64,000 nt of DNA from Cocos nucifera (Eukaryota > Streptophyta > Magnoliopsida > Arecales > Arecaceae): the NCBI GenBank assembly GCA_006176705.1, contig QRFJ01000381.1, positions 216,501-280,500 of the forward strand, given 5' to 3'. The first letter of the stretch is position 1. Every line of letters begins with the position of its first letter. Shown piece after piece: positions 48,937 to 59,756 of this stretch. The notes beneath the pieces were generated by a model, which worked only from the letters and a program-made list of their open reading frames with translations, was not told the origin of the DNA and did no database searches. Position numbers and translations under genes: made by a program.

Positions 48937-50103
48937 TGTTGGTGCAGAATCTGATTGACGCTAGATCGAGCTGAAGTTGGAGAAGAAGAGGTCGCTGTCG
49001 GTGATCTGCAAAATAAAGTTTCGTCTGGAGTCGATGGTGGTGGCTCCAGTAGAACCCTCCGACGATCAAGTTAGCTCTTCTGGCCAACAGAAATGGAGTG
49101 TCCAGATAAGAATTCAGTAGAGTTTTGGGAAGAAAAAGAGATCCTAGAGAAAATATATCTAGAGGATCCCTTTTTATAGATGGAGCTTGTCATAATCGTC
49201 CGATAGTGGAGTTGCCTGTAGCAGATTGATAAATGATAGTCGTAACCATCCTGATAAATGACAGTCATAATCATCCGATAGTGGGATCGCCTATTCATTA
49301 AGATTTAATAGTCGAAGTCTGAAGGAAGCAAGCATTGGTTGGTGAAGAACTTTGACATATATCAATTCCAGAGGAGTTTGGACTCCTAAAGAGAATACAG
49401 TTAGAGGAGATCATCTGAAAGGAATACTACTTAAAATCTGAAAATAATCCACTGGAGGAATCCAGATGATGTTTGATTGAAGAAGAAGTTCGGAAGAAGT
49501 TTGGCTCTTGGAGGAATCCGACTGAAGGAGACGTCAAGAAGGAGTTCGGCTCCTAAAAAAATCTGACTGAAGAAGAAGTCCAGAAGGAGTTTGGCTTCTG
49601 AAGAAATTCGACTGAAGGAGACATCCGAAAGAAGTTCGGCTCCTATAGAAATCTGATTGAAGGAGAGGTCCGAAAGTAGTTTGGCTCCTAAAGGAATCCG
49701 ATTGAAGGAGATGTCCAAAAGAAGTTTGGCTCCTAAAGAAATCCGAGTGAAGGAGACGTCCGAAAAGAGTTTGGCTCCTATAGAAATCTGACTGAAGAAG
49801 AGGTCCAAAAGGAGTTCGGCTCCTGGAGGAATTCGACTGAAGGAGAGGTCCAGAAGCAGTTCGACTCCTAGAGAAATTCGATTGAAGGAGACGTTTGGAA
49901 GGAGTTTGACTCCTGTAGAAATTTGACTGAAGGAGAGATTTATAAAAGGTTCGATCGCTGGCGGGAATTTGACTGCTAAAGGAGTTCGACCGGGGTTCGA
50001 CTATTGGAGGAAGAATTTTCAATCGAAGCTCTTTCATGATTATCAATCGCATTAGGCTAAGCATCAGACTGAACTTCAACGGGAGTGGAATTTATCCCCA
50101 ATA
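48937..50103 (-). repeat. 3' LTR of Tat copy B
   Basis: 1167 bp. Read on + it opens TGTTGGTGCAGAATCTG and ends TTTATCCCCAATA. The middle (about 49480-49940) is an array of about 8 units of 57 bp containing GAGTTCGGCTCCT and GACTGAAGGAGA. Confidence 0.9.
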
Positions 50104-50189
50104 ATAGTCTTTCCACTTTCGAGTTTAAAATTTAAAAGAAGAGAGTATAAAAAGATGACTGTCGAAATCCTTTTCTAAGCTCTACACCC

Positions 50190-50950
50190 ATTGAGGTTGA
50201 AGTTCGGAGGAGATCTTATCTCCTACCGAGATTGAAGGAGATCTTATCTCCTATTGAGATTGACGTTGAAGCTCGGGAGAGATCTTATCTTCAATCGAGG
50301 TTGAAGAAGATCTTATCTTTGGTTGAGGTTGAAGTTGAAGCTTAGAGAAAATCTTATCTTCAGTCGAGGTTGAAGAAGATCTTATCTCCTATTGAGGTTG
50401 ATGTTGAAGCTCGGAAGAGATCTTATCTCTCTAGCCGAGATTGAAGGAGATCTTATCTCCTATTGAAGGATTGGAGCTCGGGGGAGATCTTATCTCTAGT
50501 CGAGGTTAAAGAAGATCTTATCCCTTGTTGAAGGATTAGAGCTCGGAGAAGATCTTACCTCCAGCCGAGATTGAAGGAGATCTTATCTCCTATTGAAGGA
50601 TTGAAGCTCGGGAGAGATCTTATCTCCAGTCGAGATTGAAGAAGATCTTATCTCCTATTGAAGTTGAAGTTGAAGCTCAGAGAAGATTTTATCTCCAACC
50701 GAGGTTGAAGAAGATTTTATCTCCTATTGACGTTGAAGTTAAAGCTCAGGGGAGATCTTATCTCCAGCTGAGGTTGAAGGAGATCTTATCTCTTGTTGAA
50801 GGATTGGAGCTCGGGAGAGATCTTATCTCCAGCTAAGATTGAAGAAGATTTTATCTCCTATTGAGGTTGATGTTAAAGCTCGGAGGAGATCTTATCTCCA
50901 ATCGAGGTTAAAGAAAATCTTATCTCCTGTTAAAGTTGAAGGAGATCTTG
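50190..50950 (-). repeat. GATCTTATCTC short-period array of Tat copy B
   Basis: Dozens of GGAGATCTTATCTCC words separated by GAGGTTGAAG or GAAGCTCGG. It corresponds to 14750-15490 of copy A, inverted. Confidence 0.85.
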
Positions 50951-50954
50951 TCGA

Positions 50955-52075
50955 GGTCTCTCCTCTTGTCTTGTCTAAAATGAACGAGACCTTCAACTTT
51001 GCTCACGTTAGGACGAGGTTCTTCTCCTATTCTTAACGGGCTGTAGAGGCACATAAGAGCCATTGTCAGGGCCTCTCTTCTTATCTCGTCTAAAATGAAC
51101 GAGGCCTTCGATTTTGCTCACGTTAGGATGAGGTTCTCCTCCTATTCCTAACGGACTATAGGGGCACATAAGGGTCGTTGTCAGGGCCTCTTCCCTCATC
51201 TCATCTAAAATGAACGAGGCTTTCGATTTTGCTCACGTTAGGATGAGATTCTCCTCCTGTTCCTAACAGGCTATAGGAGCATATAAGGGCCATTGTCAGT
51301 GCCTCTCTCCTCATTTCGTCTAAAATGAATGAGGTCTTTGATTTTGCTCGCATTAGGACGAGATTCTTCTCCTGTTCCTAACGGACTGTAAGAGCACATA
51401 AGGATCATTGTCAAGGCCTCTTCCCTCATCTCATCTAAAATGAACGAGGCCTTCAATTTTGCTTGCATTAGGATGAGGTTCTCCTCCTATTCCTAACAGA
51501 CTGTAGGGGCACATAAGGGCCATTGTCAGGGCCTTTCCTCTCATCTCATCTAAAATTAACGAATCCTTCGATTTTGCTCACGTTAAGATGAGGTTCTCCT
51601 TCTATTCCTAATGAGATTATAGGGACACATAAGGGCCATTGTCAGGGCTTCTCCCCTCATCTCGTCTAAAATGAATGAGGCCTTCATTTTTGCTCACGTT
51701 AGGATGAGGTTCTCCTCCTATTTCTAATGGGCTGTAGAGGTACATAAAGGCTATTGTCAAGGCCTCTCTCCTCATCTCGTCTAAAATAAATGAGGCCTTA
51801 AATTTTGCTCACATTAGGACAAGGTTCTCCTCTTGTTCCTAACGGACTGTAGGGGTACATAAGGGCCATTGTCGGAGCCTCTTTTCTCATCTCATCTAAA
51901 ATAAATGAGGCTTTCGATTTTGCTTATATTAGGATGAGGTTCTCCTCTAGTTTTTAATGAGCTGTAGGGGCACATAAGGGCCGTTGTCATGGCCTCTCCC
52001 CTCATTTCATCTAAAATGAATGAGGCCTTCAATTTTGCTCGTGTTAGGATGAGGTTCTCCTTTCGATTTGCTAAG
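50955..52075 (-). repeat. 115-bp tandem repeat of Tat copy B, about 10 copies
   Basis: Copies of ACGTTAGGATGAGGTTCTCC recur near 51003, 51119, 51235, 51350, 51465, 51579, 51696, 51811, 51927 and 52044, a period of about 115 bp. They are homologous to the 7-copy arrays in A and C. Confidence 0.9.
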
Positions 52076-52169
52076 GTTAACATGGCCATTTTTTATTGCT
52101 TCTTTTCTGTCATCACATAGTTTTTGCATCAAGAAATAATAATGTTAAAATGGAGGAGTTTTATTGAAG

Positions 52170-52365
52170 AAAAATTATTGGTAGTACATTTTTAGATTTT
52201 CTAAATTTTAAGGTTGTGGGAGCGTTGTTCCTCTGAGCTCCTTCAGATGATAAGCTCCGGATCGGACGACCTCCTCTATTTCATACGGGCCTTTTCAATT
52301 TAGGACAAGTTTTCTCTGGCTTTGAGGCTAAGAGATGGCAGCTCGCTGAAGCACTAAGTCCCTCA
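52170..52365 (-). pseudogene. Integrase tail of Tat copy B
   Basis: Only the last part of the integrase remains; it matches copy A 13700-13890 (the block around LNWKG.YE..EVVRS). At its upstream end (about 52365) it is joined directly to the end of gag. Confidence 0.8.
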
Positions 52366-53771
52366 AAGATAATGTTGATGATGCCAAGAGGTGGCCAATC
52401 TTCTTATTGTTCCTCACTCCTTGGTGGTTCTGATTGCGGCAGTGCCCTCGATCGAACTTCTCTTATTTCAGACCGATGTCTATGGAGCATTGAGGGGGGC
52501 ATAGTTGTAAAACCTTCTGGGGGGAGAACTTTGTCGTGCCCTTCTATCAGGACTTCTTTGATGATGAGCTCGAAGAGGAGTTTGGGCTTGCTTGCACTCA
52601 AGGGGAGTCCATGAGCGTGGCCGAATCTCGAGCTCGCTTGCGCTCGAAAGGAGTTCGTGAGTGTGGCCGAACTACATTCGACCCTCCACCAACTATGATT
52701 TTATTAGACTCACTTGCCCATCGCTCTCCTGCCGCTTCTTCATCCTTTAATCAGAAGGCTTATTCCGCTCGGACACATCCTTCAGCCCGAGCTAGTAGAT
52801 TGGTAAAGTTTCTGGGGTACTTCTTTTCTAGAAAGAATAATAAATCATACTTATGAAGACCGTTCTTGAGTACGGTCATTGCAACAGACTGATCTAGATT
52901 CTGGACCTTCAATGCAGCAGTATTAAACTGGATAACATAAGTCCGGATCAATTCTTCCTTCTTCTGCTTAATATTCATTAGAAAATCCGAACCTCGATGC
53001 AAACGTCAGCTACTGATGAAGTGAGCTACAAACTGATGGCTCATCTAGTCAAAGAAGAAGATCGTACCCTACTTCAATGCTGAATATCAATTTCTTGCGC
53101 TCTCTTTAAGATAGATGGAAAAGCTCGGTATAAGATGGCATCTGATGCACCATAGAGCAACATCATGGTCTAGAAGGCATCTAAATGATCGATCGGATCA
53201 GAGGTTCCATCGTAATTTTTAAATTGAGAGAGTTTAAAGTTCGACGGAATGGACTCTTGCATAATTTAGAGAGAGAAAGGAGGATCGATGCAGACATCAT
53301 CATGAAGAGCCAGGACGATGTGGTGAAGTTTCTTAATCTATCGATCTATCTTTCGCAGTTTCTGATTGAGGACATCATCTCGATCGTAGATCTTGGAAGA
53401 ATTCTAGCCATAGATGGAGAAGGTCTCTTTTGGAGAAGAATCATGATCCGAACAAGGATCTTCTGCTTTCTGTTTCTCCTTTCCAGGGGCGACGGATATG
53501 CTAGCCCAAGTGCTCTTTCTTGGGATGGTTCCTGACATTTCGATAGCGGATTTTCTGATGGAATTATCGTCAGAGGCTGCCGCATGGCCTGCATAAGCTT
53601 GGTGAGACCCTAAACCCACTACATCAGAAGATTAAACTGCTCTGGATCTACCATAGCCGTCGGTGGAGGAGAAGTTTGAAGCATCGATGCTAGAGCCAGA
53701 ATGGATGGATCTGGCTTAGATTTGACAGCAGAAGCGGTAGATCTTCAGGTAGTCGCCTTCTTTGGAGGCAT
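52366..53771 (-). pseudogene. gag: gag of Tat copy B
   Basis: Minus-strand gag: ATG at 53771 (MPPKKATT), a region with SKCQEPSQERALGLAYPSP, and the capsid part 53002-52760 (RGSDFLMNIKQKKEELIRTY, aligned with RGSDFLMAIRQKEGEPIRAY in copy A). It is broken by several stops, but it is the only protein gene of the element that was kept at full length. It ends near the GGCATCATCAACATTATCTT word shared with copy A. Confidence 0.75.
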
Positions 53772-53895
53772 TTCTTGGGATCGAGGGAGAGTATGGAGAT
53801 GGACCTTGAAGAAGATGATCCATAGGATCAGTTGAGCACTCCTTTAAGAACAATGGTACCTCAAAAATAAAGAGCCCTTTCTCTTACGTCAATCT

Positions 53896-55364
53896 TGTTG
53901 GTGCAGAATCTAGTTGATGTCGGATCGAGCTAGAGTTGGAGAAGAAGAGATCACCATTGATGACCTGCAAAATAAAGTTCCATTCGGAGTCGATGGTGGT
54001 GGCTCCGATAGGATCCTCCGACGATCAAGTCAGCTCTTCTGATCAACAGAAATGGAGTGCTCGGGCAAAAATTTAGCAAAGTTTTGGGAAGGAGAAGAGA
54101 GCTTAGAGAAAACATATCTGGAGGGTTCCTTTTTATAGACGGAGTCTGTTGAAACCATCCGGTAGTGGAGTCGCTTATAGCAGATCGATAAATGATAGTC
54201 GTAATCATTCTGATAAATGACAGTCATAACCGTCCGATAGTGGGATTGCCTGTTTGTTGAAATTTAATAGTCTAATTCTGAAGGAAGCAGACATTAGTTA
54301 GTGAAGAATTTTGACATATATCAATTCTAGAGAAGTTTGGACTCCTAAAGAAAATACAGCTAGAGGAGATCATCTGGGAGGAATACTACTTGAAATCTGA
54401 AAGTAATCTGCTGAAGGAATCCAGATGAAGTTTGACTGAAGAAGTTCAGAAGGAGTTCGGCTCCTGAAGGAATCTGACTAAAGGAGACGATCGAAAGGAG
54501 TTCAGCTCTTGTAGAAATTCGACTGAAGGAGAAGTCCAAAAAAAATTCGTCTCTTGGAGGAATCTGACTGAAGAAGATGTCTGAAAGGAGTTCGGCTCCT
54601 ATAGAAATCTGATTGAAGGAGAGGTTCGAAAAGAGTTTGGCTCCTGGAGGAATCCGACTGAAGGAGACATCCGAAAGAAGTTCGGCTCTTGAAGAAATTC
54701 GACTGAAGAAGATGTTCGAAAGGAGTTTAGCTCTTGGAGAAATCTGATTGAAGGAGAAGTCCGAAAGAAGTTCGACTCTTAGAGGAATCCGACTGAAGAA
54801 GACGTCCGAAAGAAGTTTGGCTCTTGTAGAAATCCGATTGAAGGAGAGGTCCAAAAAGGAGTTCGGCTCTTGGAGAAATTTGACTGAAGAAGAGATCCGG
54901 AAGGAGTTTGGCTCCTAGAGGAATCCGATTGAAGGAGAAGTCTGAAAGGAGTTCGGCTCCTGGAGGAATCCGATTGAAGGAGACGTCCGAAAAGAGTTTG
55001 GCTCCTATAAAAATTCGATTGAAGAAGAGGTCTAGAAGGAGTTTGGCTCTTAGAGGAATTCAATTGAAGGAGAGGTTCGGAATGAGTTCGGCTCCTGAAG
55101 AAATCCGATTGAAGGAGACGTTCGGAAGGAGTTCGACTCCTGGAGGAATCCGACTGAAGGAGACGTTCGGAAGGAGTTTGGCTCCTATAAAAATCCGACT
55201 GAAGAAAAGGTTCAACCGTTGAAGGGAGTTCAACTGCTAAAAAAGTTTGGCCGAGGTTCGGCTGCTGGAAGAAGAATTTTCAATCGAAGTTCTTTCATGA
55301 TTACGAGTCGCATTAGGCTAAATATCATACTGGACTTCGACGGGAGCAAAGTTTATTTCCAATG
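53896..55364 (-). repeat. 5' LTR of Tat copy B
   Basis: 1469 bp, about 300 bp longer than its partner because the internal 57-bp array (54430-55220) has about 14 units rather than about 8. TGTTGGTGCAG at 53896. The outer end reads TTTATTTCCAATG. Confidence 0.9.
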
Positions 55365-56082
55365 TATATGATAACACCTTACAATTTTTTCTTATTTGAT
55401 TCTACTGTCTGAGTATTAAATATTGAAAGCCCTTATTATATTTATAATTCTATGCATGGCTTATAGGTCAATAGGAGATTTGATCAAGACGAGAGGTTCT
55501 TGAACGTTGGAGATGGAAGATAAATTCTAATTCTAGCTTTAGAAATCATAAACCTTGTAATCAATTCAAATAAAGTTATTTTTAATAAATATCATTATTG
55601 TCCAACTTTCTTATTGAATGTCATTTTTGTAGGCCTTTTGGCCATGAATGGTTTCGAAATATCAATAAAATTTTTTTTGTGATGTCATTTTGAATGGTGT
55701 TACAATTTTGATTGGACAATTGAATAACAAAATTTATTTACTTTCTATGCTTGTTAACATGGTTCAATCCTCCAGTAAATATCTTAGAATTAGTGGTGTA
55801 TCTGATGTTTACCTTTGGCACTGTAGACTAGATCATATTAACAAGAATAGAATTAACAGGTTAACTCAAGAAGAAATTCTTGAGGTTAGTGATTGTGAGT
55901 CACTTCCGACCTGTGAGTCCTATCTTCTTGATAAGATGATCAAGTAATCTTTTACTGAAAAAGGTGAATGAGCCACTAAACTTTTGAGTTTAGTATATTC
56001 GGTTGTATGTGGATCCATGAGCTCAAGTACCAGAGGTAGATATTTCTACTTCATAACCTTCACAGACAACCTATCGAGGTAG
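55365..56082 (+). pseudogene. copia protease / pre-integrase / integrase start
   Basis: Continues the copia element after Tat copy B. Recognisable are RFLNVGDGR (protease region), then the pre-integrase zinc domain, LWHCRLDHINKNRINRLTQ and LPTCESYLLDKM, and the integrase start GSMSSSTRGRYFYFITFTDN. The frame is broken by stops. Homology stops after LSR at about 56082, where sequence identical to the left host flank begins. Confidence 0.8.
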
Positions 56083-56120
56083 ATATTCATTTTTCTTGCT
56101 CTTTAGGTGGCACATGATGT
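56080..56120 (+). repeat. Second copy of the copia insertion flank (41 bp)
   Basis: TATTCATTTTTCTT.CTCTTTAGGTGGCACATGATGT, the intron end, exon start and target site of the PF04195-type ORF, occurs both at 36204-36241 and here, with one mismatch, each time directly before a copia LTR. Confidence 0.9.
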
Positions 56121-58510
56121 TGTTGGAAATGTGTCCCAAAGCCAATCGTCAGTCTGTTGATAGTTGAACCATATATTTATAATTATATATGAATTATAAA
56201 TTAATAAAAATTATTTTAATATTTTATATCATAAATTTTGTTGTCTTCTAATGAACTCCTGTATTATGATGAAGTCCTTAGGACTATCTAGATTCAACAA
56301 AGAAGGATTTATCATTTAGTTCTTAAATAGTTCACGATCAAATGATATGTTGCTACTTAGGACAACAATGTTTATCAAGTATAGGTCATTATGTGCCATA
56401 TAGGTTGGTTGTCCTCATATCAAGGAGTGTTGAGACACTGATATGGCATGCAAGTGAGATGTATGGATACATCTGTACTAAACATGACCAACTCCGGAGC
56501 TTTTCTTCTGTCAAGATTAGTTTTGATGGAATATGGATATAAATGTCCCTCCGACCTAAGATCACCACGATGACTTTCAAGCAACTCACTATGTTTTGGT
56601 GCCAGACTATCTGAATTTCTAATTCAATGATGGAGGATTTTTGGGCATAGTTAAGTACTTATGGAGTTGGTGCGTGTATCAAGATGGAATTGACCACTCC
56701 TGATTTTAGGAGCTGTGTTCAATTGTATTTCAATTAAGCAAAATCTTGGTCAGGGTAGTCTTAGTGAGGAGTTACGGGACTAATTGCTTTGAGACACGAT
56801 ATGGATATATTTTTTAGGGTTGACAGTCTAACCCTAAGTCATCTATTACACAGAAGTCATTGAGATGAATTATACGGTAACCATATTCGCATAGATTCTA
56901 AATATTTCGATTATGATTATTCGACCTATCTAGATGTCGGGTACCATTACTAGATGGTCACTTCGATTAGTATAGAAATTGGTTTCTGTGCTACTAGCTT
57001 AGGTTCAAACCTGCGGGGTCACACACATCAGGAGTTTCTATCTGATCTGATGACTGATCAAGAGTTCCACTAGATTGAGACTCTATGATCAAGAATCCTA
57101 TTAGACTGAAACTCTGAGTTCTACTTGTCTGGGACTCTCTGATCATGAGTCCTGATAATCTAGGACACTATGGTCAAGAGTCCCACTAGATTAGAACTCT
57201 ATGATCAAGAGTCCTACTGGATTGAGACTTTAAGTCCTACTCATCTGAGACTCTCTGATCAAGAGTTTTACTAGTCTGGGACTCTATGATCATGAGTTCG
57301 ATTCATTTGGAATACTGGGTTCAAGAGTCCCACTGATTTAGGACTCTTCAAGAATTTCATGTTGATAAGACTCTATTGCCCAGTAACCCATTCGATTTGG
57401 ACTCAAATATTTTTTGAAAGATTAATTAGCAATTTGATTGTTGATTAGCTTAATTTGATTGAGCGATTAGGATTCGATCAAGTCTGATTGAATTTGATTC
57501 GATTGAATTTGATCCGATCAGGTCATGAGATGACCTAATCGCTATGAAAGTTTTGACCCTGATTTGATCAGGACGTAGATCTAATTAATTCTTAATTTGA
57601 TTAGAATTTTATTGGATTAGGCTAAGCCTAATTTGATTGGGTTTAACCTAGTTTAATTGGGTATAAACTAATTGGTTTGGTTGAAACTAATTAGGACCAA
57701 GTTAAATGAAGTTTGAATTTAAATTCTCCCATGCATCCACTATTTTTGATTTTTCCACTTTGCTTCCCACGCCCTTCCTTTTGTTTGTCGAATATTTTTT
57801 GAGAAATAAAAATATGCACGTAGAAAGAGAGTCCTTCTACATGTTAAACACAAGAAATGAGGCGTTGGATAAGGATAAGAGGCTCATTTGATTTTTGAAA
57901 TCAAGTAAGTGGTTAAAATCTCTCAACCACTTGACCCTTATCGTTTTCCATTCTGTTTTTCCATGGTATTCACATCAATAGATTATGAGAATTTTTGTGT
58001 GTATAGGAGAAGGAGTTAGCATTACATGGTACAAATTTTAGAGTATTTGGACATCAATTCTGGATGAAAAAAATTTTGGAGTGAAGAAAGTATACGATCG
58101 ATCGGATCGATCATGATCAGCCATCGAAGGCTCCGGTGAGGAGCTAGCACTCCAGTGGGACTGATCGGGATCAGGAGCTCCATGTAGACCAACCGTAGAA
58201 ATCAGATATGTGTGCAGCTATAATATGATATTAGAGCATTATCTAATAGACTCAGATTATAGTGATCGACTATCTGCAAAAAGGTATTATGTTTTGAATA
58301 CGTAGATGTAATAAATAGTTTATTACATAGTTTTATTTTCAGATCTATTGATGTATACATGCATATTATGTTTAAATTCTAATGTGTAGGATTAAATAAT
58401 CTAATATGATCAGTAGATAATTAATTAGATTAATTATTTTTCTCTGCATCATTGCTATTTTTGAAATATTTTTTGAAAGCAGCATGGTAAACCCTGCACT
58501 ATTTTCTTCA
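56121..58510 (+). repeat. 3' LTR of the copia element
   Basis: 2390 bp, TGTTGGAAATGTGTCCC to ATTTTCTTCA, followed by GATGT. It has the same hairpin cluster as the 5' LTR at 57060-57370. Confidence 0.9.
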
Positions 58511-58945
58511 GATGTGTTGGGGTTGGAGAAGAGGTTCCAAGCCTTCACCGACATACGTCAGGCATGGTCCAACAAGGAAAAGGTAGCCATTACAAAGAAG
58601 AATGCTGCCCTCGAATACCTTCAAGTTGTGGCTGATAGAGAGAGGGAGGCAAAGGAGCGGAAGGAGAAACAAAGAGAAGAAATCTCCCGACTGATGGTTG
58701 AGCTGGGGTCGGCTCGCGCCAACTTTGAATCGGCCAGCACTAACTTAAGGTTGGCAAGAACTAAACTAGAGTTGGCTCAAATAGATATAGAGTCGACTGA
58801 GTGGATTATTGAGACTCAAGAGTCTCAAATTCGAAAGAAGAGACACAATGTCAGTTGGCTTCGAAAGAAGCGTGACAGTTGTGTCAAAGAGTTGGAGGAG
58901 CAGCATAAGCTTCAATCCTCCGAGTTAGTGGTGGATTTAGTTTGA
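58511..58945 (+). pseudogene. PF04195-type ORF, 3' part (coiled coil)
   Basis: The exon interrupted at 36241 resumes after the copia element: VLGLEKRFQAFTDIRQAWSN and then about 130 residues of Lys/Glu/Arg/Ala-rich heptads (REREAKERKEKQREEISRLM; TKLELAQIDIEST) to the stop TGA at 58943. This is a clear coiled coil, common at the C-terminus of this family. No stop occurs in the 153 codons. It lost its 5' part when the copia element inserted. Confidence 0.7.
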
Positions 58946-59052
58946 GCAGCTCTCAAATTTAAATATCAAATTATAATTTAGATCTAATCTAAATAAATAA
59001 TCTAAACATACATAAAAATTATGTCATAAAAGTCATTGGCTCTGATACCAAT
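58946..59052 (-). mobile_element. Leader and primer site of a second copia element
   Basis: On the minus strand ATTGGTATCAGAGC (59039-59052) is the initiator-methionine-tRNA primer site, followed by an A+T-rich leader resembling that at 38645. The rest of the element is absent; its junction with the coiled-coil ORF lies at about 58946-58965. Confidence 0.65.
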
Positions 59053-59756
59053 TGAAAGAAAAATCTAGAATTTCTAGCATATATTTTAATTTTTTTTCAA
59101 AACTAGATCAGCGAGAGTAATAAATTAATCATATTAATTTATCTAAAATATATAAATAAATCCTAGATCTAGGATCTAATGATATGATCTATGCATGCAA
59201 ATAAATCTAAAAATTAATATTAAATAGAAACATGGATGTTGATCATATCAACATCAAATAAAAATCTAGATCTGATCTAGACTACTATTGAGATCAAATC
59301 TCAATACCTTTTTTTGCAAGCTGGGATCTTCATTTGCTAATTTAAGGCTGAGGTTCTCGCTTCGAGCCACATATATGTCCAGTCTCTATGGAAAGTCCAC
59401 ACGAAACCCCAATCATTGATCCGAAGTCTAGCAACTAGAAATTAGCACAGTGTGCTAGCACTATGCCGATCTTTCTTTGACGGTTAATAGTGAATCCTCT
59501 TCTTCAAATGATCTTGGACTCTCCAAGGATCAAAAAAAAGATTGGAGGATTTGAAAGAACTCTTTTTCCTCACCTTTTCTCTCAAAAGGATTGTAGAAAA
59601 GGGAACTAAGAGAAAATCTAGAGAAAACCTCTCTTTTTCCTTTCTTTTCTCTCACCAGGACACAATAGTTTGTGCCTTTACAAAACCCTATGCCTAAAGA
59701 TCCTTTGTGCCCAAGGTTTCCATGCCCAAACCTTCTCTCTCTGGTCTAATACCTAT
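59053..59756 (-). repeat. LTR of the second copia element, 5'-truncated
   Basis: Minus-strand LTR whose 3' end (TTTTTCTTTCA) directly adjoins the primer site at 59052. The other end is cut by Tat copy C at 59757. It contains a GAGAAAAGAAAGGAAAAAGAG stretch typical of the transcribed part of LTRs. Confidence 0.65.

Larger units (their letters stand above)
48937..55364 (-). mobile_element. Non-autonomous Tat element without pol (copy B)
   Basis: 6428 bp on the minus strand with TSD TATAT (48932-48936 and 55365-55369). 5' LTR 53896-55364, gag 53771 down to about 52366, integrase tail 52365-52170, 115-bp array 52075-50955, short-period array 50950-50190, 3' LTR 50103-48937. Compared with copy A it lacks everything from just after gag (A 10011) to the last codons of integrase (A about 13700). 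Its outermost right base pair reads CA where TG is expected, seen on the minus strand. It interrupts the copia element between gag and protease. Confidence 0.9.
36242..58510 (+). mobile_element. Ty1/copia retrotransposon with 2.4-kb LTRs, nested and rearranged
   Basis: LTRs at 36242-38630 and 56121-58510 flanked outside by GATGT (36237-36241 and 58511-58515). The internal part is split by an Athila-like element (39588-47283) and by Tat copy B (48937-55364). What remains: primer site, leader (38631-39587 plus 47289-48059), gag (48060-48936), the protease / pre-integrase region and the very start of integrase (55365-56082). Reverse transcriptase, RNase H and most of the integrase are absent. 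At 56082 the integrase meets a second copy of the left host flank and then the 3' LTR, which a simple insertion does not explain. The original element was inserted into the exon of the PF04195-type ORF. Confidence 0.88.

Noticed and set aside
49534..50079. 181-codon minus-strand ORF with a repeating LLQSDFFRSQTPF motif
   Set aside because: It is the translation of the 57-bp array inside the LTR of Tat copy B; the unit length is a multiple of three, which keeps the frame open without selection.
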